Both the position numbers and the translations under genes were made by a program. Shown piece by piece: positions 37,701 to 45,867 of a stretch of DNA of 64,000 nucleotides. Each line of letters starts with the position of its first letter. Within the stretch, counting starts at the first letter, position 1. Source of the stretch: Citrifermentans bemidjiense Bem (lineage in GTDB: Bacteria; Desulfobacterota; Desulfuromonadia; Geobacterales; Geobacteraceae); the NCBI RefSeq assembly GCF_000020725.1, contig NC_011146.1, positions 496,001 to 560,000 of the forward strand. The letters are read 5' to 3'. The notes under the pieces were generated by a model that saw only the letters and a list, made by a program, of their open reading frames with translations, was not told the origin of the DNA and ran no database searches.

Positions 37701-40700
37701 GGGATGCTGGCCGGGGTCGAGCGCGACCTGGACGCGGTGCCGCGGCTCGTGGAGACGGGTGCCGAGCTGCACGACCGGCTGGGGCTCGCCGCTCTCGACG
37801 CGGACCGCTTCGCCCTAGCGCGGGAGCATTTCGACCGGGCGTTCAAATTAAACCGAGACCTTGGCCGCACCGAAAACCTGGTGGCGAACCGCCGCTCCGC
37901 GAGCATCGCGGCCTACCGCGAGGCGGCCGAAGCCTCCGGCGCCGACCGGCACAGGTTACTCACAGAGGCGCGGGACGGCTTCCGCGAGGTGCTGTCGCTG
38001 ATCGACCAGTACCCGCCGCGGCAAAAGGCCTCCGCCGGCAGGGGAGGGGGGCTCTTCAAGGTCCAGGCCAACGTCGCCCTCGACAAGGGAGGGGCCACCG
38101 AGGCAGCCTTCGGCTTCAGCGCGGAGCAGGAGCGGCGCCTGGCCGAGAGCTACCTGGCCCGCATCTACGGGGACCTGGGGGACAACGCCTCCTCCGCGCA
38201 ACTCTTCGCGAAGCTTCTGGAGCGCTACCCGAAAAAGGTGGAGGAGCTAACCGAGGGTGACCTCTTCGGAGTCGGGCTCCTCATCCACCGAAGCGCCCAA
38301 CTGGCCTTCGCCCGCGGGGAACGGGACGCCGCTGCCGCTCAGTTCAGGGACGCCACGGCCATCGCAGTCAGGAGCGGCAACGCGGTCGGCGCCATGCTGA
38401 ACCTGGTGAACTACGGGATGCTGATACCCGAAAAGGACGCAGGCGTGGAGGCCGGGCGCTTCCTGGAGCTGGAGGCGCGGACCTCGGCCCTTATCAGCTC
38501 CTACCGCGAGACGCTTCCTCCCGACGCGCTCGCCCGCTACGGCAACGACGTTGGCGCCATCCTTTCCAGGCTTGCTGCCGGGCTTCCCGCGGACGGAAGC
38601 CGCGAGGCGCTTTTATACCGGGCCGTTGCCGGGTGGGACCGGGTACTCGCACTCAAAGCATCAGCCGGGAAAGAGGAAGCTGCCGACCTGCCGCGCTCGA
38701 AGCTGGCGGCAAGGCTCAATCGCGCCGAGACGCTGGCGGCGCTGGGGCTTCCCGACGCGGCCCAGGCCGGCTTCGCCGCGACGCTTGCCGAGGCGCAGAA
38801 AAGCGGGAGCGACTCCTTCGCCTGGCGTTCCATGGCGGCGCTCTCGCGCTACGACGAGGCGCTGGCGCTTTTGGAGCGGATCTCCCCAGCAGCCTACGAC
38901 CTTGTTCGCGGCGAGTTGACTGCGCGTTTTGCCCCCCGTCTGGAGGCGCTGGCCGCAAAGGACGCGGAGCAGGCCTTCGCGCTTTTGGAGCGCCTTAGCG
39001 AATTGGAGCGGGTGCAGATACTGGGGCGGACCCTTCTGGGGCTTTCGGACCCGGTGACGGCACAGGCGTTAAAAAGCGCGGCGCCGCGCCTGGCCGAACT
39101 GGACCGGGTGAACGCGGAGCTGGCCAAGCCTCCTGCGCAAGGGGAGCTTTCCTACCTGCAACTGCGCCGTCAGCAGGAGCAGACGGTAATCGACTCGCTT
39201 CTCGGCAAAGACCTGGAACAGCTTCCCTCCTTCTACCGGCTCGCCGGCCCGGGGACTTTGCGGCTCGCGGCTTTCGTGCTGGCGCTTCCCGGCGGCGGTG
39301 AGAAGGAGCGGGAGCGTTTCGACTCCCTCTTCTCCGGCTTCAGGAAAGGCTGTGCGGCAGGGAAAGGGGAACCCTTCTGCGCTCTCCTGACCCCGCAGCC
39401 GGTGGAGGCGATAGACGTCCTGGAGCGTCTTCCGGGAAAACCCGTGTTGCGTCTGGCGCGCCTCTCGGGTGACCGCTTCCTCCTCTTCACCCTGGGGGGC
39501 AAAGCGGGCGTCGCCGCGGAGACGCTGGATAGAACCGCGCTCTTAACGCGGCTGCAGGACCCGGCGGCGGTGGCGGTCTACGAGGAGCCGGGAAGCTTCG
39601 CCTCCGCCCCGGTCCTCACCTGGGGGGTGACGGCGACGCAACTGCTCCGCTCGGTAGACGGGCGCCGGCCGCTGCGCTCACGCGTGCTGGACGAGGCCGC
39701 ATGGTGGCCCACACTGGAGCCGTTCGTGAAGCTCCCCCCGCACTCCTTACCCGACGCCCACACGTTGGCGCTTGCCGGCGGCGCGGGGCTTCTTGCCGCC
39801 GTTCCCAACCGCCCGGGAGAGGGGGGTAGGGCGACTGCCGCCTATGAGGACGCGGCCGGCGCGCGACATGACCTGCTGGAGCTGGCGCAGGGAGAGTCGG
39901 TGTCGCTCGTGGTGGCACCGAAGGATGGGCTGGACCGGGCTTGGGAGCTGGGGCAGCTCGCCTCGCTGGTGGGGGTGCCGAGCCTCCTCGTCTCCGATAA
40001 GGGTGCGGGGGACGCGCAACCCTTCGTCCGCGCATATGCCACCGAGTCGCTCGCCTTGGCCAGGCGCAAGCTTCCCGCCGGATGGCTTCTGGTGGGGGAT
40101 TTCGGGGGGGATGCCGCCGAGAGCGCGAAGCTCGCCAAAAAGCAGTTCGCCGAGATGGTGAAAAAGGGGGTGAAGGCCCATAACGATGGGCGCTACCCGC
40201 AGGCGCTGGCGCTTTTCGACAACGCGCTCGTCATTGCGGCTTCGACTCCGGAGCTTGCCAAGAACACGGCCCCGCTGCACCGGCATGCCCGGGAAAGCGC
40301 CTTCGGCGCGGGATTGACCGAACGCGCCGTGGAGCACGCGAACCTCCTGGTCCAGCGGCTTGCCAAGGAGAAGCCTTATTCCGCCGAGCATGCGGACGCA
40401 CTCCTGCGGCTCGGTCTCCTGCAGGGAAGGCTGGAGCGTTTCGGCGAGGCGGCTTCGGCGCTCAAGGAGGGGGTGGGGATACTGGCGGATTTGGGCCTCA
40501 CCAAGGACCAGGCCGCAGCCCTTTCCGACTTCGGCGCGGTGATGGAAAACGCGGTCGACTACCCCGCGGCGCGCTCCCTCTTCGAGGAGGCGGCCGGGCT
40601 GCGCCTGCAGTTGAAGGACGAGCTGTCGTTGGCCGACCAGTACCGGAACTTAGGAAGGATCTACGATCTGCGCCTGAACCAGTTCGCCGTCGCCGAAAGC

Positions 40701-42977
40701 TATTACAAGAAAGCCCAGGAGCTCTACGCGAAGAACGGCAGCGGCGCCCTGGAGGCAGAGGCAATCCTCGACCGCGGACGCTGCCAGAGGCTCTTGGGGA
40801 ATTTCCCGGCCGCCGATCTCCTCTACCGCGAGGCGCTCGGCAAGGTTGGGAACTCGGAGCTGAAGACCCGGATGCGGATCGTCCTGGAGCAGGGGAACAA
40901 CGCCTGGTTCCAGGGGCGCTACCAGGAGGCGTTCGATCTGCGCGAGCAGGTGGAAAAGGCGGCGGTGAAAGAGAATTGGCCCCTGGAACAGGTGATGGCG
41001 AAGAACACCGGCGGCCTGATCTGGTGGACCCTGGGGGACAACAAACGGGCGCTCCTGGAGTTGAGGGAGGCGCTGGCCAAGGCCGGGAAACTGGAGGTGC
41101 GGCGGGACGAGAGCGCCACCACGCTGAACAACATCGGCCTCGTGCAGCGCGAGTCGGGCGACTACCAGGGAGCCCTGGAGACGCTGGGCAAAGCGCTCGA
41201 AATCGACCGCTCCCTGGGGTCGCGCTGGGCCATCGCCTACGATCTGAGAAACCTCGGGCAGACCAGGCTTAAGATGGGGGACCCGGCAGGCGCCTTGAAG
41301 CTCCTGACTGAATCGGCGCAGTTGGCCGACGCCATCGGCGACAAGGTGAACCAGGCGAAGATCCACCTGGCCCTTGGGGACGCCCGCGCTAAGAGCCTTC
41401 TCAACGCGCAGGCCGAGGCTAGCTACCGCAAGGCCTTGGAGCTTGCCGACGCCATGCTGGTCCGGGAGGTGCGCTGGCGCGCCCTCTTAGGCCTTGCCCG
41501 ATTGCAGCAGCAGGGAGGGGACAGCAAAGCGGCGATCGAGTCCTACCGGCAGGCGCTCGACACGGTGGAGGGACTGCGCGCCGAGATCCGGCTGGATCAG
41601 CTCAAAGACGGCTTCCTGGCCGACAAGATGGACGTCTACACCGGCCTCGTGGGGCTTTTGGTCGACCTTGCGCGTGCCGACGAGGCCTTCGCGGTGGCGG
41701 AGCGCTCCCGCGCCAGGAACCTGATCGACATCTTGGGGAGGCAGCGGCTCTCCCTATCGGGTGCCGGCGACCAGGAGCTCTACGACCGGCAGAACCGGCT
41801 GAAGGAGCAGATCCTGGAACAGGAGCAGCTCTCGGTTCAGGCGGTAAAGCAGACCGAGCGCGCCATGTACGCGGAGGCGCTGGAGCGGCTGAAGGCCGAC
41901 TACCAGGACCTCTTGCTCGACATCGAGAGGCGGCGGCCGGAGCTCCTTTCGCTGGTGAAGGTGGCCCCGGTGGGGGGGGACGAGGTGCGCTCACTGCTGG
42001 AGCCGGGCGTGACGCTCCTTTCCTATTACCAGCTGCCGGACCGGCTCCTTTGCTGGCGCCTCACCAAAGAGGGGTCGAAGCTCTTCGTGCTCCCGGTGGC
42101 GGCAAAGGATCTGGCGGAGAAGATCTCCAACTACCGGCGCATGCTGCAGAACCTGGAGCCCCTGGAGAAGAGCTCGCGCGAGCTGTACCAGCTGCTTCTG
42201 GCGGAGCCTCTGGCCGGGGTGAAGGAGCTGCAGCCTGTGGGGATCGTGCCGCACGGAAGCCTCCACTACCTCTCCTTCGCGACGCTCTACGACGGCAGGA
42301 ACTACCTGATCGACCGGCAGACCCTGTTCCATCTCCCCGCGGCGTCGGTACTGCGCCACACCCTGTCGCGCCGCCAGGCCCAGAAGAACCTCCGCATCCT
42401 GGCGGTGGGGAACCCAGACCTCGGGAACTCCGCGCTCGACCTTCCCTTCGCCGAGAAGGAGGCGGGGACGCTGCGCTGGAACTACAGCGACGTCACCACG
42501 CTTACCCGCGAGCGGGCCACCGAGACCTGGGTGAGGGAGAACATCTCCCGCTTCGGGATCATCCACCTCGCCTCCCACGGGGAGTTCGACACGGTGAACC
42601 CGCTCTTCTCCTCGATCCGGCTCGCCAAGGACGCGAAGGCGGACGGAAGGCTCCAGGCGGAGGAGGTGTTCGGGCTGGACGTGAAGGCGGACCTCGTAGT
42701 GCTCTCCGCCTGCCAGACCGGGCTTGGGGACGTGAGAAGCGGCGACGACGTGATCGGGATGAACCGCGCCTTCCTCTTCGCCGGGACCCACGCGCTCATG
42801 TCGAGCCTTTGGCGGGTGAGCGACGTCTCCAGCGCTGTGCTGATGAAGCAGTTCTACCGCGATTACAGCCGCAGCTCGAAGGCCGAGGCGCTGCGCCTGG
42901 CCATGCTGCACGTAAGGAACCGTTATCCGCACCCGGGGTATTGGGGGGCGTTTGTGCTCACCGGGGATTACCAGTAG
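34752..42977 (+). CDS. Giant exported beta-propeller/TPR/CHAT (caspase-like) protein
   Basis: The 2,741-residue protein starts at the ATG overlapping the lipoprotein stop (ATGA at 34752). It has a signal peptide (ARIALLLALASSLAGIGAGA). A TolB-like beta-propeller region (about 60-320, repeated YELWLH, DIWLIDL, DLWLYD blades) is followed by long TPR-type helical arrays (about 380-1450 and 1790-2280). The C-terminal CHAT protease domain (about 2380-2741) carries the caspase-type dyad His2609 (HLASHGEF) and Cys2654 (LSACQTGLGD), followed by FLFAGTHALMSSLWRVSD. CHAT domains are caspase/separase-like peptidases, usually intracellular; this one should act outside the cytoplasm. A second, dyad-free CHAT-like region may lie at about 1510-1785. 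Confidence 0.9.
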   Translation: MRGAPARIALLLALASSLAGIGAGAAPLGEELLAPAAPRPAPRSRPESAPAPAVYTPRSVLYAARSRDGKLVATVERGDAGYELWLHAPGNAEALPRLLRQSPMRISAPAFNAAATLLAYADERDDLKGDIWLIDLARLDAEPRRVTGNDAGEDAPAFSPDGSALLYQRQLPGSERREIIRLELAAGGAKALPIGIDAAFAAPSPDGEKLAFVSREKDAGGDLWLYDRGSLTQLTSGPERDLYPTWQDSDTILFTRFAPPSGDSATGPEGGAIFRLKLSRKGSDGLPAAFPLTSGLLSTAAPLAAPDRVLFVAGETGGGQVLSLPLSGELPDRPDLAGQWQLARLILERQPADPAMARLACLRVLAREEEPSREGALASLALAGVLEEGGDLPGAEARYVEAARRYASFPAESALAEIARIRLEAARRCGEVVVSGRRKDVIAEARKDMVQAGEGKGADAAARALVDGARLMAEFGSGAEDQLAAIALLEKAGNGAGADEAIRAEAAYRRAALLSRIEGGEGAVAALTEVARRYDGQERWAEAAIAEILRQLTAQAGDPRERLAALAEKFRTTLPRLSMGAWNRIGDLAYRGDDWVRAKDAYRTVLEKYPPVATPTAAARFALAEILYREERFGEATALYEKEMAQHPEDAPLYQLARAAFIRKSLAAGESLYRQGEVSAARAAFLDLIRYEGRSLEAHRGYIKSVAAQNQAPELLALYQRMLTSYPDDPVLLYAAGLCQTYLPGKERLLEGGRLIARAAERLPGSEYPPQTRGYIAEVLETVHGERGGLERALNFYRRAKLLNRPQENPDNAANLDLNIGNIAYLLGRNSMAWNHYTARLASAVPFDNPDTELLFQQRYAAVAFQVHEKEGALNGYQRALKLNESRLDTARPLEQFGRLTRRAVERFFSGAKLSAPQEEGLREQQAINAELELLGADRVEPPPSAAWLRFDAALRRLISRERKLVAASGREAAQAKHVQELQGMLAGVERDLDAVPRLVETGAELHDRLGLAALDADRFALAREHFDRAFKLNRDLGRTENLVANRRSASIAAYREAAEASGADRHRLLTEARDGFREVLSLIDQYPPRQKASAGRGGGLFKVQANVALDKGGATEAAFGFSAEQERRLAESYLARIYGDLGDNASSAQLFAKLLERYPKKVEELTEGDLFGVGLLIHRSAQLAFARGERDAAAAQFRDATAIAVRSGNAVGAMLNLVNYGMLIPEKDAGVEAGRFLELEARTSALISSYRETLPPDALARYGNDVGAILSRLAAGLPADGSREALLYRAVAGWDRVLALKASAGKEEAADLPRSKLAARLNRAETLAALGLPDAAQAGFAATLAEAQKSGSDSFAWRSMAALSRYDEALALLERISPAAYDLVRGELTARFAPRLEALAAKDAEQAFALLERLSELERVQILGRTLLGLSDPVTAQALKSAAPRLAELDRVNAELAKPPAQGELSYLQLRRQQEQTVIDSLLGKDLEQLPSFYRLAGPGTLRLAAFVLALPGGGEKERERFDSLFSGFRKGCAAGKGEPFCALLTPQPVEAIDVLERLPGKPVLRLARLSGDRFLLFTLGGKAGVAAETLDRTALLTRLQDPAAVAVYEEPGSFASAPVLTWGVTATQLLRSVDGRRPLRSRVLDEAAWWPTLEPFVKLPPHSLPDAHTLALAGGAGLLAAVPNRPGEGGRATAAYEDAAGARHDLLELAQGESVSLVVAPKDGLDRAWELGQLASLVGVPSLLVSDKGAGDAQPFVRAYATESLALARRKLPAGWLLVGDFGGDAAESAKLAKKQFAEMVKKGVKAHNDGRYPQALALFDNALVIAASTPELAKNTAPLHRHARESAFGAGLTERAVEHANLLVQRLAKEKPYSAEHADALLRLGLLQGRLERFGEAASALKEGVGILADLGLTKDQAAALSDFGAVMENAVDYPAARSLFEEAAGLRLQLKDELSLADQYRNLGRIYDLRLNQFAVAESYYKKAQELYAKNGSGALEAEAILDRGRCQRLLGNFPAADLLYREALGKVGNSELKTRMRIVLEQGNNAWFQGRYQEAFDLREQVEKAAVKENWPLEQVMAKNTGGLIWWTLGDNKRALLELREALAKAGKLEVRRDESATTLNNIGLVQRESGDYQGALETLGKALEIDRSLGSRWAIAYDLRNLGQTRLKMGDPAGALKLLTESAQLADAIGDKVNQAKIHLALGDARAKSLLNAQAEASYRKALELADAMLVREVRWRALLGLARLQQQGGDSKAAIESYRQALDTVEGLRAEIRLDQLKDGFLADKMDVYTGLVGLLVDLARADEAFAVAERSRARNLIDILGRQRLSLSGAGDQELYDRQNRLKEQILEQEQLSVQAVKQTERAMYAEALERLKADYQDLLLDIERRRPELLSLVKVAPVGGDEVRSLLEPGVTLLSYYQLPDRLLCWRLTKEGSKLFVLPVAAKDLAEKISNYRRMLQNLEPLEKSSRELYQLLLAEPLAGVKELQPVGIVPHGSLHYLSFATLYDGRNYLIDRQTLFHLPAASVLRHTLSRRQAQKNLRILAVGNPDLGNSALDLPFAEKEAGTLRWNYSDVTTLTRERATETWVRENISRFGIIHLASHGEFDTVNPLFSSIRLAKDAKADGRLQAEEVFGLDVKADLVVLSACQTGLGDVRSGDDVIGMNRAFLFAGTHALMSSLWRVSDVSSAVLMKQFYRDYSRSSKAEALRLAMLHVRNRYPHPGYWGAFVLTGDYQ

Positions 42978-43029
42978 AATCTCGCAACTCGAAGAGTTGT
43001 CTGGTCAAGATGTTGTACCAGCCGAAAAA

Positions 43030-43125
43030 CTCCCCCCTACCCTTGCGGAGGCTTTCGTTCCCCCTCCCCTTGCGGGAGGGGGGGGCTGTTCCCGGGAGTT
43101 CCCTAGTGACCTTGCGGGAGGGGGC
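43030..43125. repeat. C-rich palindromic repeat in the 220-bp gap before the SH3b gene
   Basis: CCCCTCCCCTTGCGGGAGG and nearby CCTACCCTTGCGGAGG and GACCTTGCGGGAGG are short relatives of the C-rich dispersed repeat family, without its TAGGTGCC block. They form hairpins between two genes of the same strand and could attenuate read-through. Confidence 0.55.
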
Positions 43126-43197
43126 GTTCGACATCTCTGCATCAAGAACCGTCCTGCCGCACAATGCATGCGGCGGATAAAGAAAAAGGAGGAAGCC

Positions 43198-43701
43198 ATG
43201 AAAAAGACGACAGTTGCGCTTTTGCTCCTGGCGCTGGCCGCGGCGCCCGCGCTTGGCGCGGAGAAGCGCTGGGTGGTAAGCGAGGGGACGGCGCTCAAGG
43301 CCGAACAGTCGGTGACCGCTGCGAGCGTAGCCGAACTGCCGGTGGGGGCGGAATTGACCGTAGTCGAGGGGGCGGGTCGCTGGCTTAAGGTGCGAAGCGC
43401 GAACGGGAAAGAAGGTTGGGTATACGCCGGTCGCGTCTCCGACACCGCGCCGGTGGCCGAGGTGGGTGGGGGCGACGGGCTCTTCGGCGACTCCATGCAA
43501 AAAAGCCAGATCAACACCGCCAAGGCGGACAGTGCCCGCAGCATCCGCGGCCTCTCGCCCGAAGTGGCGCAGTACGCCAAGCAAAGGGGAACCCCCGAGA
43601 GCCTCAAGAAGGAACTGGACAAGATCCTTTCCCGCAAGGTGAGCGACAAGGAAGTCAGGACCTTCTTAAAGGAAGGCAAAATCGGCGAGTACGCCCAATA
43701 A
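43198..43701 (+). CDS. Exported SH3b-domain protein
   Basis: The 167-residue protein starts at the ATG at 43198 behind AAAGGAGG. It has a signal peptide (TTVALLLLALAAAPALG). A bacterial SH3 domain spans about residues 25-82: VVSEGTALKAEQSV, LPVGAELTVVEGAGRWLKVR and GKEGWVYAGRV. A charged helical tail of 80 residues follows. SH3b domains bind peptidoglycan or peptides in the periplasm. The gene lies 12 nt upstream of the M48 protease gene, so they are co-transcribed, and the SH3b protein may act as its adaptor. Confidence 0.88.
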   Translation: MKKTTVALLLLALAAAPALGAEKRWVVSEGTALKAEQSVTAASVAELPVGAELTVVEGAGRWLKVRSANGKEGWVYAGRVSDTAPVAEVGGGDGLFGDSMQKSQINTAKADSARSIRGLSPEVAQYAKQRGTPESLKKELDKILSRKVSDKEVRTFLKEGKIGEYAQ

Positions 43702-43713
43702 AAGGAGGATGCG

Positions 43714-44592
43714 ATGAAATCGTTTACCATGACGCTGTTTTTGGCACTCGCCTGCCTCTGCTCCACCGAGGCGCACGCCGGCTGGCAGGACAAGCTGCAA
43801 AACCTGATGAACCCGGAATCCAAGGAAGGGAAGATCCTCTCCGGCGCGACCCAGGTCGTATCCTCCTCGCAGGAGATGACTTATGCCACTGAGCGGACCG
43901 TGGGGCAGAGCCTGGCGCTTGAGAGCATGCAACGCTTCGGCAAGCCGGTGTCGAACGAGGCGCTGCAAAAGTACGTGAACCTGGTAGGAAACGCCGTGGC
44001 CAGGAACAGCCGGCGCTCCACCATCCCTTACCAGTTCGTGGTGCTGGACAGCCCGGTGCGCAACGCCTTCGCCGCCCCAGGCGGGATGGTCTTCATCAGC
44101 CGCGGGCTTTTGGACGTGGTCGAGAACGAGGCGGAACTGGCGGCTGTGCTGGCGCACGAGGTAGGCCACGTGGCCGAAAAGCATGCCTTGAAGAGCATCC
44201 GGCGCGCGCAGTTCCTCCAGGGGGTGGGGACCATCTCCGCCGCTACCATGAAGGGGAGCGAGGGGAAGAAGTTCGAATCCATGATCGGCGACCTGCAGTC
44301 GACCCTTTTCGACAAGGGGCTGGACCAGGGGATGGAGTACGAGGCGGACCTGGCCGCCTTGGAGACCACCTACCGCACCGGGTACGACCCGGCCGCCATG
44401 ATCAGCGTGCTCCAGAAGCTGAAAAAGCTGGAGGCGAGCGATTCCGGGAAGGGGTCGTGGTTCTCGACGCATCCCCCGCTGGACGAGCGCATCGCGCGCC
44501 TTTCTTCCAGCCTGGAGAAGTACCCGGACCATGCCTCACTGGCAAAAGTATCGGCCAGATTCGCGAAGACTGTCAAAACGGCCAAGAAGTAA
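43714..44592 (+). CDS. Exported M48-family zinc metalloprotease
   Basis: The 292-residue protein has a signal peptide (MTLFLALACLCSTEAHA). The M48 peptidase domain shows RNAFAAPGGMVFISRGLLDVV, the zinc-binding HEVGH at residues 148-152 and EYEADLAALE, supplying the third ligand. STHPPLDERI is the usual M48 tail. It resembles the BepA/LoiP group that controls quality of outer-membrane proteins in the periplasm. AAAGGAGG precedes the ATG at 43714. It ends the plus-strand envelope cluster that also encodes the AsmA-like, DUF1318, CHAT and SH3b proteins. Confidence 0.92.
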   Translation: MKSFTMTLFLALACLCSTEAHAGWQDKLQNLMNPESKEGKILSGATQVVSSSQEMTYATERTVGQSLALESMQRFGKPVSNEALQKYVNLVGNAVARNSRRSTIPYQFVVLDSPVRNAFAAPGGMVFISRGLLDVVENEAELAAVLAHEVGHVAEKHALKSIRRAQFLQGVGTISAATMKGSEGKKFESMIGDLQSTLFDKGLDQGMEYEADLAALETTYRTGYDPAAMISVLQKLKKLEASDSGKGSWFSTHPPLDERIARLSSSLEKYPDHASLAKVSARFAKTVKTAKK

Positions 44593-44658
44593 AAGTAATG
44601 ACTCTGTTTCATTCGTGTTAAATGTGGTTAATGGCACTATGTTTATAGTTTGACAAAG

Positions 44659-44687
44659 AAAGGGCGAACTAGAGTTCGCCCTTTTTC
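44659..44687 (+). terminator. Intrinsic terminator after the M48 protease gene
   Basis: AAAGGGCGAACT (44659-44670) pairs perfectly with AGTTCGCCCTTT (44673-44684), followed by TTT. It closes the envelope operon 67 nt after the protease stop. The remaining bases to 44879 show no gene; the binding-protein promoter should lie there. Confidence 0.92.
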
Positions 44688-44879
44688 TATATCCATTCAA
44701 TCTTGAACGTTCTTCTACAACCGCTTTGTTCATTCCCACAAAAAGTATTGTACTTTTTAAACAACCGGGCATAATGGCAGTTGCGTAACGAAATCAGGCT
44801 GAAACAGAGTAAGCCCTCTCTTGGCAGCTCGTAACCGGTCAGGTAGCTTTGCGGTTGCCAGTCGGAGGGGAAGGTGTCA

Positions 44880-45863
44880 ATGCAAAGAGCTGCAATTATC
44901 CTGATTTTGTCATTGCTGGTCCTCGGTTGCCAGTCGAAGACCCCTGCTGAGCCTTTGCGGCCGCTTCCACTGCGGCTTGCCTATACCATGCAGCCTGATT
45001 GCGCGCTGGTGCATATCGCCATGGCCAAGGGTTATTTCCTGGAAGAGGGCGTGCTGCTGCAGCCGAGTCTGTTCGGCTTCGGAAGGCAGGCTTTGGCCGC
45101 CGTTATCGAGGGAAAGGCCGATCTGGCGACCGTGGCTGAGACTCCTTTTGTCTTCGCCGCGCTGAACGGGAAGCGGATCTCCCTGGTCGCCAGCATCTTC
45201 ACCTCGTGGCAGAACAACGGCGTCGTCGCCAGGGGGCTCACGAGCCCACCCGAGCTGCGTGGGAAGCGGATAGCATACACCCCGGGCACCACCTCTGAGA
45301 TGTTTCTGGACACTTTCCTGATGGCGCAACGGATCGAGAGGTCGGAAGTGACCTTGGTAGGTTTGTCCCCGCAGCAGATGCCGGCTGCACTCGCCGCAGG
45401 CGAGGTGGACGCGGCCTCCACCTGGAATCCCGCCATGAAGGAGGCTGCAACCGGACTGGGTGCAGCCGGGAGGATATTTTACGATCCCTACCTCTACACC
45501 GAGACCTACGTCCTGGCGGGAAACCGCAGCTACGTCACCGCTAACCAGGATCTGGTGCAGCGCGTGCTGCGCGCCCTGCTCAAGGCGGAGGCTTTTGCTT
45601 CCCTGCATCCGGCAGAGGCCCGGACCCTGGTGGCCGCGACCTTGAAGCTGAGCCCCGAGCTACTAGGCGAGTTCTGGAACGCGAGCAGATTCAGGGTTTC
45701 GCTCGAACACTCGCTGATTCTATTGCTCGAGGAGGAGAGCCGATGGGCGTTGAGGCGCAAGCCGGTGCCGGAGGCGGCCATGCCGAATTATCTTGAGTAC
45801 ATTGACGTCAGGCCACTGCAGGAGGTGAAGCCTGAAGCGATAAAGATCAACACCAGAAGGTGA
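44880..45863 (+). CDS. NMT1/TauA-type substrate-binding lipoprotein
   Basis: The 327-residue protein is a lipoprotein (LILSLLVLGCQSK, Cys at about 19) with a NitT/TauT-type periplasmic binding fold. It shows LRLAYTMQPDCALVHIA, AKGYFLEEGVLLQP, the motif KADLATVAETPFVFAAL, ELRGKRIAYTPGTTSE, and AAGEVDAASTWNP. Ligands of such proteins include thiamine precursors, nitrate and sulfonates. No transporter genes adjoin it. It is followed by a sensor kinase gene, 4 nt away, so it may deliver ligand to that kinase. The ATG at 44880 lies 9 nt after GGAGGGG; a GTG at 44874 is possible. Confidence 0.9.
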   Translation: MQRAAIILILSLLVLGCQSKTPAEPLRPLPLRLAYTMQPDCALVHIAMAKGYFLEEGVLLQPSLFGFGRQALAAVIEGKADLATVAETPFVFAALNGKRISLVASIFTSWQNNGVVARGLTSPPELRGKRIAYTPGTTSEMFLDTFLMAQRIERSEVTLVGLSPQQMPAALAAGEVDAASTWNPAMKEAATGLGAAGRIFYDPYLYTETYVLAGNRSYVTANQDLVQRVLRALLKAEAFASLHPAEARTLVAATLKLSPELLGEFWNASRFRVSLEHSLILLLEEESRWALRRKPVPEAAMPNYLEYIDVRPLQEVKPEAIKINTRR

Positions 45864-45867
45864 GCGC

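Noticed and set aside
44593-44879. Possible riboswitch before the NMT1-type lipoprotein gene
   Set aside because: No conserved TPP, cobalamin or c-di-GMP riboswitch core could be recognised; only the terminator of the preceding gene is evident.
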